A stretch of DNA of 45,067 nt from the NCBI GenBank assembly GCA_003427395.1, contig BFEA01000079.1:1914453-1959519 (forward strand), written 5' to 3'. Of the stretch, positions 30,190 through 40,990 are shown piece by piece (the first letter of the stretch is position 1; each line of letters begins with the position of its first letter). The position numbers and the translations under genes were made by a program. This stretch comes from Chara braunii. Its lineage: Eukaryota; Streptophyta; Charophyceae; Charales; Characeae. A model generated the notes under the pieces. The model searched no databases. It saw only the letters and a program-made list of their open reading frames with translations, and had not been told where the DNA came from.

Positions 30190-31310
30190 TTTGCGTATGC
30201 GTCGCCACGTGACTGTCACCGTGTAACTGTGAATGTGTCACCTGTTTCCTCTGCACGTCGTATGTTTATTGCCACTGTCACCGTGTGCTCGTGTTACTGT
30301 GCACTGTCACCGTGTGACTGTGGGATTGTGACTGTGTATTATGTATGTGACATCGTGCCCTTTTCCCGTGTTTGTGCGTGTGTCACAGCATGATTGTGTG
30401 TGTGGCTGTATTTTCACTGCGTATGCGCGTGTCATAGTGTATGTGTCACCGTGACAGAGCGACTATGCACTGTGTGCTCGAGCCACTGTGTATCTATGTA
30501 TTACCTGTATGTCTGTGTGTTTCTGTGGGTATTGCTGTGTTTCTTTGTCCGTGTGACTGGGTCACAGCTTCACCAAGTTTGTGTACGTGTGCGCACCACA
30601 TCCAGGTAGCCCTCAGCATGTGTGTATGTCACAGCATCCGCATGTCACATTATTTGCATGTCGCAGTACCCGTGTGTGTCATTGCATGCGCTTGTGTCAC
30701 AGTTCGTGATTGCGTCATTTTTGCCGCGTGTGCGTGCGTGACACAACGCATCTGCATCCGTGTGTTACTGCGAGACCGTGTCTGTCACAGTCCGAGTCCC
30801 TCTGCGTACGTCATAGTCCGCGCCCCTCCCCTGTGTATCTATGTGATCATGACTGCGTGGGTCACCGATTCTGCGCGGCTGTGACTGTATTTTTGCGTCA
30901 CTACGTGACTGCGTGACTGTGCGGATGCGTCCGAGTCACCGTGTGACTGTGTGTTCACTGTCCCAGACTGTGACTGTTTGCCCCATGTTGTGCATGACTG
31001 TCCCAGACTATGTCTGTCTGTTTCAGACCGTGTCTGTTTGTCCCAGACTGTGTATGTCTGCCCCAGCGTTTGTGTGATTCCCACCGTGTACGTGCCTGTC
31101 CCACTGCGTATGGGCACCTGTCACCGTGTGACAGCGTTGTTTTTGCTGCGTATGCGTGCGTGTCACTATATCTGTGTCATTGTTCATCCGCGTGTCCGTC
31201 CAGTTTGTCTGTCTGTTCAGTCTGTTTGTCTGTCGAATCTGTCTGTCTGTCCAGTTTTGTCTGTCTGTTCAGTCTGTTTGTCTGTTCTCTCTTTTTGGGT
31301 GTGTGTAGTA
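30190..31310 (+). repeat. Long degenerate GTGAC/GTCAC repeat
   Basis: For about 1.1 kb the motifs CCGTGTGACTGTG, TGTCACCGTG and TGTCTGT recur irregularly. GTCAC and GTGAC lie close together many times, giving small hairpins. All six frames contain open stretches rich in Cys and Val because of the repeat. Confidence 0.85.
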
Positions 31311-31498
31311 AGTAGAATTGTGGGACACCCAGCGTGATCCGGTGTATGCAAACAGAGAGTTGTGTGGCGCCGAGTCATCGGAAGCGAACTCGTACCTGGG
31401 TTGCCATATCTCAGAGTATTGAGTGGGCGCATGTCGCCAGTTCGCTGTGTTACTGTTTTGCATGCATGAAAAGTGAAAAGGAAGACTAATCTGATTCT

Positions 31499-31534
31499 AT
31501 TACTACTACTACTACTAATAATAATAATAGTGAT

Positions 31535-31573
<39 letters not shown>

Positions 31574-31580
31574 ATAATAA
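31499..31580 (+). repeat. (CTA)n/(AAT)n/(TA)n compound microsatellite (module 2 start)
   Basis: ACTACTACTACT, AATAATAAT and a 34-base TA run lie side by side. The sequence following (GCAGGGAAAATAAGCAACAG) resembles that after the tract at 32.6 kb. Confidence 0.9.
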
Positions 31581-31689
31581 TGCAGGGAAAATAAGCAACA
31601 GCGGGATGGCAATTCCAGATTACCACCTCGTATCAAAAGCCCGATAGTCACATCGTGTCCAGCGAGAGGTATTACACCAATACTACCCC

Positions 31690-31898
31690 AAATGGAGGTT
31701 CGTAAAACTGAAACCCAATGTCAAGGAGAGCCTACCCTCCCCCTCATCAGCACAAGAGTCCAGTCCCTCTACTCTCACTCATGGCACTCAGTGCCCAGCC
31801 TACCTCTACACAACTGCTACAGCGCAAGAGTTGACAGTGCGACTGTTGTCATCAGCGGCAACCCAAAGTACTTGAAGATGTCGCCCATGTAGACCAAG
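31690..31898 (+). other. Exon-like segment ending in a splice donor (module 2)
   Basis: An open stretch (31692-31892) includes CYSARVDSATVVISGNPKYL and stops shortly before CCAAG|GTAAGT (donor GT at 31899-31900). GTAAGT is a perfect donor consensus. The in-frame stop argues against this exact frame. Confidence 0.3.
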
Positions 31899-32304
31899 GT
31901 AAGTGCCCTCACATCATCATCATTATCATCCTTTTCTTTCTGCGCGATCGCCATTTCCCCCTTCTGCACATCGACCGCGCACCTTTCTTCCTAGTACTGC
32001 GCGTTCCCTCTCTTTCTCGCTGCGTTAGTCATGCTGCTTACCCAGTCTCTTTCTCCTACTCCCTCTCTTTCCATGCGCACTCCTTACTCTCCTCCTCCTG
32101 CTCCTCCTTTCTTCCCCCTACTCCTCCTTCTTCTATACCTTCCTTCTACTTCTTCCCCTCCTTCTTATTATTATTTCCCTCGCACGCCGACTGCCGCGCA
32201 ACCATTCTTTTCTCGAGAGTTCTGCGCACATTCCCCTGTTGTTGTGCTTGTCCTCCTTCTTGTGCGTATGTCCTTCCTCCCATCGTGATCGCCATCTCCC
32301 ATAG

Positions 32305-32394
32305 GCTATCTTCCAGGTCCGATACAGTCCGCAAGGGGAAGCATTGCGTTCGGCTGATTGCCCGACCGCTGCGATCATGATCAGCGGCGAACAG
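32305..32394 (+). CDS. Candidate internal exon, 90 nt
   Basis: A pyrimidine-rich stretch and CATAG (acceptor AG 32303-32304) precede a 90-base segment that is open for exactly 30 codons and ends CAG|GTAAGC (donor GT 32395-32396). The peptide starts AIFQVRYSPQGEALRSAD and ends AAIMISGEQ; the ISG(E/N) end recalls module 2. No family is recognised and no neighbouring exon can be joined with confidence, so it may be chance or part of a repeat. Confidence 0.25.
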
Positions 32395-32587
32395 GTAAGC
32401 ACCTTCACACACTTCTCTCTCTGTCTCTCTCTCTCGCAGTCTGTAAATGGCTGAGACTCCTGAGAGGGCAGGTAGGCAGAGGGTGAGGGAGATATGATGG
32501 ACTTGGAGGAGGAAGAAGAACTCTCCCCCTTTTCTTCTTTCGGTCGAATCCTCTTCTTTTCGCACTAAGCCACAACCCAGGAATGAT

Positions 32588-32591
32588 TAAC

Positions 32592-32648
<57 letters not shown>
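32588..32648 (+). repeat. (AAT)n microsatellite
   Basis: About 20 near-perfect AAT units. The flanking sequence resembles that of the (AAT)n tracts at 29.8 and 31.5 kb. Confidence 0.95.
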
Positions 32649-32650
<2 letters not shown>

Positions 32651-32739
32651 CTTTGCAAGGGAAATGAGTGGTAAGCGAAGTTCGAAAACCAAGCCGCATT
32701 AAACACAGGAGGCTAGATGGTCATGATCTTAAACGAAAC

Positions 32740-33050
32740 GCTGAACTGCATCACGAGTCCCATCAAATAAGAGCGCAGCAAAAGCTCATTATTGACAACG
32801 ATCGAATAGTCTCATTATCATCATCAACAAAGAACCGATGTCGACATCCTGTCTGGCGTTCAGCGCCCAGACCACATATGGCAGATCCCATCTGCCCTAC
32901 TCTATAGTGTTGAAGACGACGACAACAATCCTCCTGAAGTACGTGCAGATACTGGCCAATGCAGTTCCCCTCACGCCCAGGTATGTCCCTCGTATCATTC
33001 ACTACCTGGGCCCCCAACACACAGATGCCACGTGCACTCAAGGACCACGA
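32740..33050 (+). repeat. Dispersed repeat module, copy 2 (also at 8.3-8.76 kb)
   Basis: Homologous to 8337-8475 plus 8688-8760 in the same orientation. It contains CCCAG|GTATGT (donor GT 32981-32982) at the matching place. The frame before the donor reads TTTTILLKYVQILANAVPL; the other copy does not keep this frame. Confidence 0.6.
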
Positions 33051-33065
33051 TGCTCCCTTTCTCTC

Positions 33066-33068
<3 letters not shown>

Positions 33069-33122
<54 letters not shown>

Positions 33123-33306
33123 CACACACGTACACACATTTCATTGATAGGATGAGCAAAAACGGAATGAATCTTCCGCTGAAACGTAGAAATATACACT
33201 GCCACTTTTTGATTTGCTCGTTCTATCGATCCGGGTAGCGTGGCGGCAAGCCGTATGTCGTAGACTTAGCTGTTGGCCAAGGTTGGAGACTTATAGTCTC
33301 TTTCTT

Positions 33307-33347
<41 letters not shown>

Positions 33348-33439
33348 GGCCGAATCATGAACGTCTCTCTCTCTCTCTGTCTCTCTCTCTCTCTCACACA
33401 CACCTTGGTCGAATCATGAACGTCTCTCTCTCTCACACA

Positions 33440-33501
<62 letters not shown>

Positions 33502-33690
33502 CACACACACACATTCCATCGATAGGATGAGCAAAAACGAAATGAATCTTCCGCTGAAACGTGGAAATATACACTGCCACTTTTCGATTTGCTCATTCTA
33601 TCGATCCAAGTAGCGCGCCGCGAGGCACGGGTTGGTGACTTGGCTGTTGGCCAAGGTTGGAGACTTATCGTCTTTCCCTCACTCTCTCTC
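33069..33690 (+). repeat. Tandem duplication with (CA)n, (CT)n and a foldback core
   Basis: Sequence about 33139-33300 is repeated at about 33513-33680 (shared GGATGAGCAAAAACG, AATCTTCCGCTGAAACGT, GGCTGTTGGCCAAGGTTGGA). In each copy the start ATCGATAGGATGAGCAAA is inverted about 65 bases later (TTTGCTCATTCTATCGAT). Long (CA)n runs lie at 33069-33120 and 33440-33512, with (CT)n between. Confidence 0.85.
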
Positions 33691-34381
33691 CTCCTCTCCC
33701 ACTCTCTCCCCTCTCTCTCACGTAGTCCGCAGATACTGAGAAGTCAGGTAGGGAGAGGGTGAAGAAGAGAAGGTGGACTATGAAGAGGGAGAAGGAGAAC
33801 TCTCTCTTTCACACACACACACACGTATATGTATGGTGGTAGTGTATAGTTCCATGCTATAAGGATAGATGCATTCAATTTTATTTATTTATTTATTTAT
33901 TCATTTAATTTTTGCTTTGCTTATCCTATCGAGAGAAGCACCGGGGATTGAATGCGAGGAAGGAAACTTACCCGTTTCTTTCTCTCACTCCCCGTCGTCA
34001 TCAGTCGTCGTCGATCCGTAATCGTCTGACCACGTTGGTCAGGTAAGTATTCCCCTCCTTTATTCCTTCTCCTTTCGTCTCCCTCCCCTTCTTCTTCTTC
34101 TTCTTTCCCCTCTTCTTGCTAAGGTTTCAATGAACTTTTCAAAGCACCCTCGGCGGCAAACCGCCGAGATCACCGCAGTCCAGGCACTTCACCGGCCCAT
34201 TCAATCGGTAGGAGCGACGGAGGCGTGCGCGAAGGGTAGGGACGTAGTCAGCGCGAGCTGATGACTCGCGCTTACTAGGCATTCCTCGTTCAAGATCGAT
34301 AATTACAACAGTCTACCCTCGTCGCGCGCGAGCCCGCAGCCGTTCGCGCACCTCCTCCTCCTACATTCTTTCCCTTCTTCT

Positions 34382-34416
<35 letters not shown>

Positions 34417-34880
34417 TTCTATCATTACCCCCCCGGTTACTCTTCCGCGTATCACCCTTCTTCTTCTTCGTGCACTTCCTCTTCGCGCGCTGCTTCTTCC
34501 TGGCCACGCCTTTCCTTTCTCCGCTCACGCTACCTTTCCGCTGCTCTCCCACACGTCCCCACGCCGTCGCCCCATCTTGCTCCCTCGTGCTCACTTCCCT
34601 CCGTTGCGCGGTCGACTTCCTCCCACTCTCGTTCACTCCCTTCACGCACTAGTCCTTCGCCTTCCACAATCGAGTAAGTGAGGCCAGATCGCTCATGCCA
34701 CAGTCGGGGACGAAGGGATTGTCGTTGGAACGAATCTGCCTTGGGTTTTGTGGCAGATTCGTCTAAGTAAACCCATCGGCCACAGTTACCGGCGTCGTGA
34801 GGAACAAAAACAATAAGAAATAAGAAATGAGAAATAGAAATAAGAAAATAAAGGTAAAAGAAGAAAAAAAATAGAATCTA
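33691..34880. other. No gene recognised; pyrimidine-rich DNA
   Basis: CT- and TTC-rich sequence (for example 34370-34420), a (TTTA)n run near 33880-33900 and one more CAG|GTAAGT at 34043. Frames are Ser/Pro/Leu or Arg/Lys-rich by composition. No domain is visible. Confidence 0.5.
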
Positions 34881-35039
34881 ACTACTAACCTGCCTAACCT
34901 GCCAAGTGTCGAGTCACTGTTTCAAACGGGGCTCAGTCCTAGCTAACTGACTAAATCTAACTACTTCTAACCCTAAGGTCGCGGGTTCAAGGCCCGACCG
35001 TTCAAAACGGTGCAAAACAAAAGTGGGCTCCTTTCAAAA
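34881..35039 (+). repeat. tRNA T-arm-like fragment
   Basis: CGGGTTCAAGGCCCG at 34982-34996 forms a T-arm-like stem-loop. GGGGCTCAGTCC upstream (about 34929) is repeated at about 35164. This looks like SINE debris. Confidence 0.3.
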
Positions 35040-35122
35040 GGAGCTAGCTCAAGGTCGGGGTGGACTCGATGCCTATACCTTGAGCTTGATAGTCCGACAC
35101 CCTAACCTACTAAGCTAGCTCC
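35040..35122 (-). tRNA. tRNA-like pseudogene or SINE head
   Basis: Minus-strand, 83 bases. The acceptor arms GGAGCTA and TAGCTCC pair perfectly over 7 bp. The A-box region TAGCTTAGTAGGTTAGGGTG resembles TAGCTCAGTTGGTTAGAGC. The anticodon loop would be CTATCAA (anticodon ATC), but its stem pairs poorly, and the B box is altered (GCATCGAGTCC). It is longer than a normal class I tRNA, so a decayed or tRNA-derived repeat is more likely than a working gene. Confidence 0.4.
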
Positions 35123-37240
35123 TTCGCGTAAAAGGGGAACAACTTAGTACATAAACAGTAGCGGGGCTCAGTCCGACCCGTGGCCTGAGCCCATTTTTCC
35201 TAAGTTAGTGTGTGTGTACGCTTGCAGTTTGGTGTGCCTGTCTGAATGTTTGTCAGCTTGAGTGTGTGTGTGACCTGCAATGACACTTGTTTGAGTGGAA
35301 GGCCCGAAGGGCCGGTACTTAGCCGTGGCCGCGCCATTTGAGGGTCGCGGCGGGAAAATTATAAGGTAGCGAGGTAAATCCGCACACTCAGAACAACAGG
35401 AAAAACACTCAAGTAGCAGGTAGGCTGGTACCACACCTAGTAAAGGCAGACGTGCCGCTCACTCGATGTCGAGTAGAAGAAGACGAAAGTTGGCATTTCC
35501 AGAGGCCGAGTACCGTCAGTTAGGCGGGTACCGGTTCCAGTAGTACGAGTCTAGACCCTGTGCGAACGATATCAGAGTTTGCAACGGTGTCCCCCTTTGC
35601 AGACGGACGAAGGCATCGGTCGCTCGAGTAGTCATGCGGTCAGGAAGTCACCTCCCAAGGGGCGACTCCCTTTCTACCTACGGGAGGCTGAGCTAGAGCC
35701 TCAACCCCTCTTACGTTGCATTAGTAAGGATAAAGGTACCGCTCGTGCAAATGTCAACAATCGGGGCGCTACCTCAACCCCGATGATATACACTAACAAT
35801 TGCTCCGGTTGTACGACCGGGGCGCGTATTAGTTTATTCTGACTAATGTACTGACAATTAAGTCTCAGCATACATCGTGGATCTACTCGTCATAACATCA
35901 ACCCTATCGACCCCTCAACCTTTTCGGTCGAAGGGTATTACTGCAGATCCTAACCTTCACAGCGTGCGTCATAACAACGCTCGCGGATACTTAACGGAAT
36001 TTTCTCACCGATTTTGCCCCGGCCTCAATGGCCGAGGAATTCGTTTCGAGTATTACGATCAAGCGTGCACACCGTTTCCATTCCAGATTGGCTCCGTCAT
36101 GGTAGTCGATGCCGTCACCGTGTCGAATGCAAAAACATGGCCAAATACCCTTGTAAGGGTATTTGGTCCGACAACGCCCTCCCTGTCCCTGTCTTGCTCG
36201 CTGCCTTTTCTTCGCCCTACTCAGTTTCCTCCCTTCTTCTTCCTCCCGACTCACCCAACGTTTCTTTCTCCAACTCGCGACACCAACTTCTCGCTCAACT
36301 CTCACAGCCTCTGTCCTGTTCGCTGCTGCCTTTTTTTTTTTTTTTTGACTCAGTTACTCCTCTTTTTTTTCCTCCCGGCTCACCCTACGTTTCCTTCTCC
36401 CATTGACTTTAGGCTCTGCCAGGATCTGGGCTGTCTTTTATGCTCTCTATTCTCTTTTGCTACCGAACACCGCGCCTTTCCCGAAGAAGTTTGTAAACTC
36501 CCAGTGTGGGTGGAGAGATTCCCTCTCTGAGGACACCGGGACCACTTCGTCACTTGGGCTCTCCGATCTGTACTACGTGGAAATTATGACGGCCGCTATG
36601 TCTGCCCACCGTGGACCAAAAAATCATCTCACAGCCAGAACCTCCGTCGCTGGCTATGGAAGCTCCCCTCCCATGCATACAGCCCCGATTTGAGATGAAA
36701 ACTGATGGTCATCGTGATTCCACGCGTTGACCGAAGAACGTGCTACCAAACGCAGCGAGCCAATCACAGCACTAGCGCGAAGGCGGCGAACTACTGGTCG
36801 AGCGGAAGTGAGAAAGTAAGGCCCTGTCTAATAACCGTTAATAAATCTAAGCGTACACGCAGAAAGAGCATCCTTGAGCATCCAGTGGGGGAAAACTTCT
36901 ACATAATTATCTAGAATTTTACGATGGATTGTAGTGAAGTTGTATGGTCCAACTTTGCATTAATGAGTTCATAACGAATTTTAGAATAAAGAAACTCATT
37001 ATTGATATGATGATTATTGTGTTTTGTTTAAATAAAGCCTTTCGTAGGCTGTTTTTCCCTGGAGACTGCCTTTTGGGAGTGGATTCCAAAGGTTTGATTT
37101 GCCTGACTGAACCGGATTGCGACTGTAAATAACCTGAAGTGTAGCCACGGCGAATAATCCCCCGGGAATAAGTACGACAGACCAATTGGGCCCTTCGAAT
37201 CAGAAAATGGGAGGGCCACCTCTTGCGGTCCGCAGCCCTA
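35123..37240. other. No gene recognised
   Basis: The longest frame (plus 35877-36530) has no domain and becomes pyrimidine-driven after 36165. A perfect inverted repeat (11-bp arms CCAAATACCCT/AGGGTATTTGG, 4-base loop) lies at 36141-36166. A poly(T) run is at about 36330-36350. Confidence 0.5.
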
Positions 37241-37282
37241 GAGATTTTTTTTTTTTTTTTAATAACAAAACAACCCCCGCCA

Positions 37283-37320
37283 GTGCTAGTGCTGCTGATA
37301 CAAGCAGTCACCACTAGCAC
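37283..37320 (-). other. 3' stem-loop of the LINE
   Basis: GTGCTAGTG (37283-37291) pairs with CACTAGCAC (37312-37320), extended inside by CTGCT (37292-37296) with AGCAG (37303-37307) and a TCAC bulge. It lies between the conserved tail box (37336-37355) and the poly(A), on the minus strand. Stringent-type LINE reverse transcriptases recognise such a 3' stem-loop; that role is inferred. Confidence 0.6.
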
Positions 37321-37832
37321 CTAGAGGGAGGCTCCATCTATTGGTGGGGAGCATCACCAGCTGGAAAACGGGTCCAGCGTCCCTTATACAGAAATTTATA
37401 CAGAAAAATTTGGGAACCGTGCTTATGAGGCCTGCCAGCATTGATTACCCTGTATCCCAAGGGATTGACTGAGCAGGTATATCTGTTGTGCCTAGTTGTC
37501 CAGTAATTTGATCTTTCCAGCAATTTGATCTTTATCCTTCGTATCTCTTCACCCCCCGGAGAAGGGCGCCAGATGAAACATTAAGCACTGATACAACATT
37601 CTAAGGCTGCTCTCTCCATCCCTTCTTGATGTCATGATCAGCGGAACCCTTCCCCAGGGGACACCGGGGAGGGTTCCTCTAACTACAAAACAGTTCAAGG
37701 CAGTTCAAGACAGTTCAGGACAGGTTCAAAACATGTTCAAGATAGGATTTCTGCCAGAGACAGGGCATGGGGTGGGAAGGGGTCCGAGAAGTCTGCAGGA
37801 GGGCGCAGCGGGAATGGTGGCTCTCTGTTAGT

Positions 37833-38435
37833 CTAATTGTTAAACACCAATCTATAGTCTCTCATCTCTTCTAAATCCTGTGTCCCTTCTCTTATGTCGA
37901 CGCTCCACTCCACCTTTGCTATCCAACCTTCTCTTTCTCCCCCTATCCAGTCTGTACAAAAAATCGTGATCCGTCTCTTGACGTCTCCTATTTGCTTAAG
38001 AAGCTCTAGTTGTGACCTTTTGTCTGACCATCTCTGTGTAAGTTCCAGATGGATCTGTTGTCGAATCTGTTCCTCAATCTCTAGCCCCTCCACCCTTACC
38101 TTTTCCATGGCCAGAGTACATCTTTGCCACCAAAGAGCCCATATCACCGCCCTTTTGCCTAGTCTGTACATGTTCTCTACGAAGGTTGTGGCTGTTGCTG
38201 CCCGCTGCGAATGGCCCGACAGTATAGCCTGCCATGTCCAGGGCCAGGGTGTATCTGGTACCATTTTCCCCCAAATGCCGTCCCACCATCTCCATGTGAA
38301 CTGCGCAATCGGGCATTGCATAAAAATGTGCTCAATGGTCTCCGCCTTTTTGTAGAAGGGGAAAAGATTCTGACAACGCTGGCACCATGGGAGTACTAGT
38401 CCCTTTTGTTCGAGGTTTGTGCGGTCTGTCAACAA
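37833..38435 (-). pseudogene. LINE C-terminal region with zf-RVT domain
   Basis: A 200-codon minus-strand frame begins in the zinc-binding reverse-transcriptase domain (zf-RVT): CQRCQNLFPFYKKAETIEHI, then FMQCPIAQFTWRWW, with the Cys-Cys-His-Cys pattern of that family. The remainder is a helical, charged tail (LEIEEQIRQQIHLELTQRW). This domain ends ORF2 in many plant LINEs. The natural stop at 37833-37835 is plausible. Upstream sequence to the RT continues in other frames. Confidence 0.82.
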
Positions 38436-38848
38436 ATCATTTGTTGGCGGGCAGTGGTGAGCTATCTGCCACTCATAGGCTTCGATTTTTGTTCCTTAAA
38501 CCATTTGATTGGTGAAAGGAGGGTACGGTCCACGTTCAAGTGCCTTGCCCATCTATCGTTTATCACATCTTTTAAATGTTGTTTTGGTCTAAGCATCCTG
38601 TAAGCAGCTTTGACCGATGTCTAGTATAGGTTAGTATGGCCTGTTCTTGTCACTCCTCTCTTTTGAGCATGCTGCCAAATCCATTCCTCTGGGTCAAAAG
38701 GTAGGTCTTGAATTGGTCTTTCTGGTTGGAACACCACCCTTTGTCCCTTCTCTTCTAGAACCTCCCTCTCTGTAGTGTTGTTTTTTTTCTCCATTCGAAG
38801 GGTGCCCTGCTCCCTTGGAGGATGCCTGCTTTAGCAATGACATAGTCT

Positions 38849-38978
38849 TCATTGTCCCAGAGGTCCCTTACTCTGAGTATTCCATTCTTAACCCAACTTT
38901 TCTAGGGCGGGGATCATTGTCCCAGAGGTCCCTTACTCTGAGTATTCCATTCTTAACCCAACTTTTCTAGGGCGGGGA
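38849..38978 (-). repeat. Exact tandem duplication of 65 bp inside the LINE
   Basis: 38849-38913 and 38914-38978 are identical. 65 is not a multiple of three, so it shifts the LINE reading frame. Confidence 0.95.
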
Positions 38979-39568
38979 TGAACTTGTCATCACGCAGCCC
39001 CTCGCATCTGTCACCCATATGTTCCCAAACATGGGTTGGCGATGGATTTCTTCCCATCGGTCGATCGGGATAGACCTTGTCCGGGAGTGGTAGTTTCCTT
39101 CAAGTTTGCAGTTGGGATGGCCAAAACTATCAAACCTTTGTCCTCCCCCTTTTGAGCCTTCCTAAGTTCCCTTCCTCGTGGGAGTTTGCGTGGGATTGCC
39201 CAGAGGCGGTCCTCCAACTAGGTCAGCGGGTGGACCGTCTGGGGGCTAGTCGAGCCAAATGTTCCAGCGCTAAGACACACCACGGGTTTTGCGGAGCGAA
39301 AATAAGCTTTAATCCATTTTACTCGCAATGCATGTCCCTGCGTAGTCAATTTACCCCAGACCTCCCGCTACTTTCGATTGTATGATTGAATTCCAAGCTA
39401 CCCGACTTATTGCGTTAGCCAGTTTCTCCATCCGCCTTCCATACGAAGGCCGCTGCTTTTCCCTTAAGGCTTCTCAGGGCCGGTTTGCTTAAGGGCAACA
39501 TAAGGGACCATAGTGTTGCGAAGATTACATTATTTAGCACCAGGGCTCGTCCAAAAAGGGATGTGTGT

Positions 39569-39880
39569 TTATTTTTCCAATTGTTTAGTTTGTGTCGGGC
39601 TGGGGTGCTTATCCATTCGTCGTGGACGTCGCCCCTCTGTAGTCATAGATACTCTCAAAATCCTTATCGGAGCATCTAATGGCTTCCATGCAATACGCGG
39701 TAATTCTGGCCGACGCCCCCTCTGGTAATGAATCCACCATCCCTGTTTCTTAGACCGCCAATTCACTCTCATGTCAGATACCCTCGCAAATCTTTCCATC
39801 ATCTGGTGGATTTCCTCTATGTTACTATGTGTAACCTCCACCATTATTGTAAGTTCATCCGCGAACAGGGAGCACAAAGG
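39569..39880 (-). pseudogene. LINE reverse transcriptase, catalytic box and thumb
   Basis: The minus-strand frame starts CSLFADELTIMVEVTHSN. The family's F-A-D-D box reads F-A-D-E, with Glu (GAA, 39854-39856) in the second catalytic position. It continues through MMERFARVSDMRVNWRSKK, a typical LINE palm/thumb segment. Further LINE-like sequence (MEKLANAISRVAWNSIIQSK, GGLG) lies at about 39320-39440 in other frames. Confidence 0.8.
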
Positions 39881-39932
39881 GGTTGCATCCTCCGGGATGT
39901 GTGTAACTCAAGTTTAGAGATATTTTATTCTC

Positions 39933-40950
39933 TCAAAGGTTGGCAACACGCGCTTCCATAATGATAAAAAAGAGGAAGGGGGCGATCGGGTCGCTCTGGC
40001 GGACCGAATATTGTAAATGTTTGGGCGGTGCAAGACTCCCGTTAACTTGGACACATGTGGTGACGATTTGATGCAGTATTTGTATCCATCGTATAAAGCC
40101 TGCTCCAAAATGCATTTTTTCTAAGCACTTACCCATGAACGACCAATCTACATGATCATTAACTATTTCAAAATCGATAAAGATAAGAGCCACGTTCTGG
40201 CGTGAGTGCCTCGTAAGCTGGAGGACCTCATGGATTAGCAGGATATTCTCTTGTATGTTCTTATTTTCCATGAAGCCTGTTCGGGCGGGGTAGATGATAT
40301 CCTCCCTTATTGGGATCATCCTGTTCGCAAGGGCTTTGGACAACATTTTGTATGCCACTATAAGCAGTGTGATAGGTCTATAGTTTCTAATGTCCATCTT
40401 ATCCCCTTTTTTATACAAATGGGTTAGTATTCCCTGCCCCACCCGTTCCCCCATTCCCCCTGTATGATACACTTCTTCGTAGAAGTTCATTAGATCCTGA
40501 CTCATGAAGTCCCATGTGGTTTCCCAATTTTTTTTTGGGAAGCCATCTATCTGTGGTGCCCTTTCCTCCTTCATTTGAAGAAGTGCAGTCCATATCTCGC
40601 ATTTAGAGAGCGGGGCAGCCAGAGAGGAGTTATGTTCAGGTGTCAAGGCTTTATTCATGGGCTCTAAGAATTATTTTATCAGTTGATCGTGGCGTAGTGC
40701 ATCCAATTTGTCTATGTGTGAAGAGAACCGATCTTTGTATAAGTCATATGTTATCTTTGTGCAGCGAGCTGTAGTTATAGCCGAGTTTGATTCCTTAACA
40801 TTTAGGTCATTGAGAACTTCGATTGTTGTCCTTGAGATTCGTGCTTTTGCATGCTAAAGAAATGAGATTCCATTGCCCACTCAGTAGAAAATCTGGATAA
40901 CCTTGCCCTTGTCTGGGTTCACTTCGCATAGTCTTGACATCGGATCTGTA
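39933..40950 (-). pseudogene. LINE reverse transcriptase, fingers and palm
   Basis: The 241-codon minus-strand frame from 40658 reads LTHLYKKGDKMDIRNYRPIT, LIVAYKMLSKALANRMI, RTGFMENKNIQENILLIHEV, ALIFIDFEIVNDHVDWSFM and VRQSDPIAPFLFFI. These are LINE RT blocks in order. Catalytic D of the first block is in IFIDFE. The frame extends upstream past a stop with RT linker sequence (LYKDRFSSHIDKLDALRHDQ) to about 40.95 kb. A frameshift near 39935 precedes the FAD box. The first Met is not the original start. Confidence 0.85.
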
Positions 40951-40990
40951 CATTTTGGTGCAGTAATTTCGCCTTGCTAGCCGAGGGCCT

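Larger units (their letters stand above)
37241..40990 (-). mobile_element. LINE (non-LTR retrotransposon), 5'-truncated
   Basis: On the minus strand, the order is RT linker and fingers, RT palm, thumb, zf-RVT domain, stop at 37833-37835, a 3' region with a conserved box and hairpin, and a poly(A) (plus-strand T run 37243-37260). The RT is of the LINE type with the NYRPITLL block and no LTRs nearby. The endonuclease is not seen, so the copy is 5'-truncated or decayed past about 40.99 kb. Frames are broken in several places. Confidence 0.85.

Noticed and set aside
30394-31337. Cys/Val-rich frames in the GTGAC repeat
   Set aside because: Repeat-driven, open in several frames.
34256-34275. A further CTGATGA at 34.26 kb as hammerhead
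   Set aside because: CTCGCGC follows, but no GAAA or cleavage triplet is found in place.
35877-36530. 217-codon plus-strand frame as a gene
   Set aside because: No recognisable domain; the second half is a pyrimidine-rich Ser/Leu/Phe stretch.
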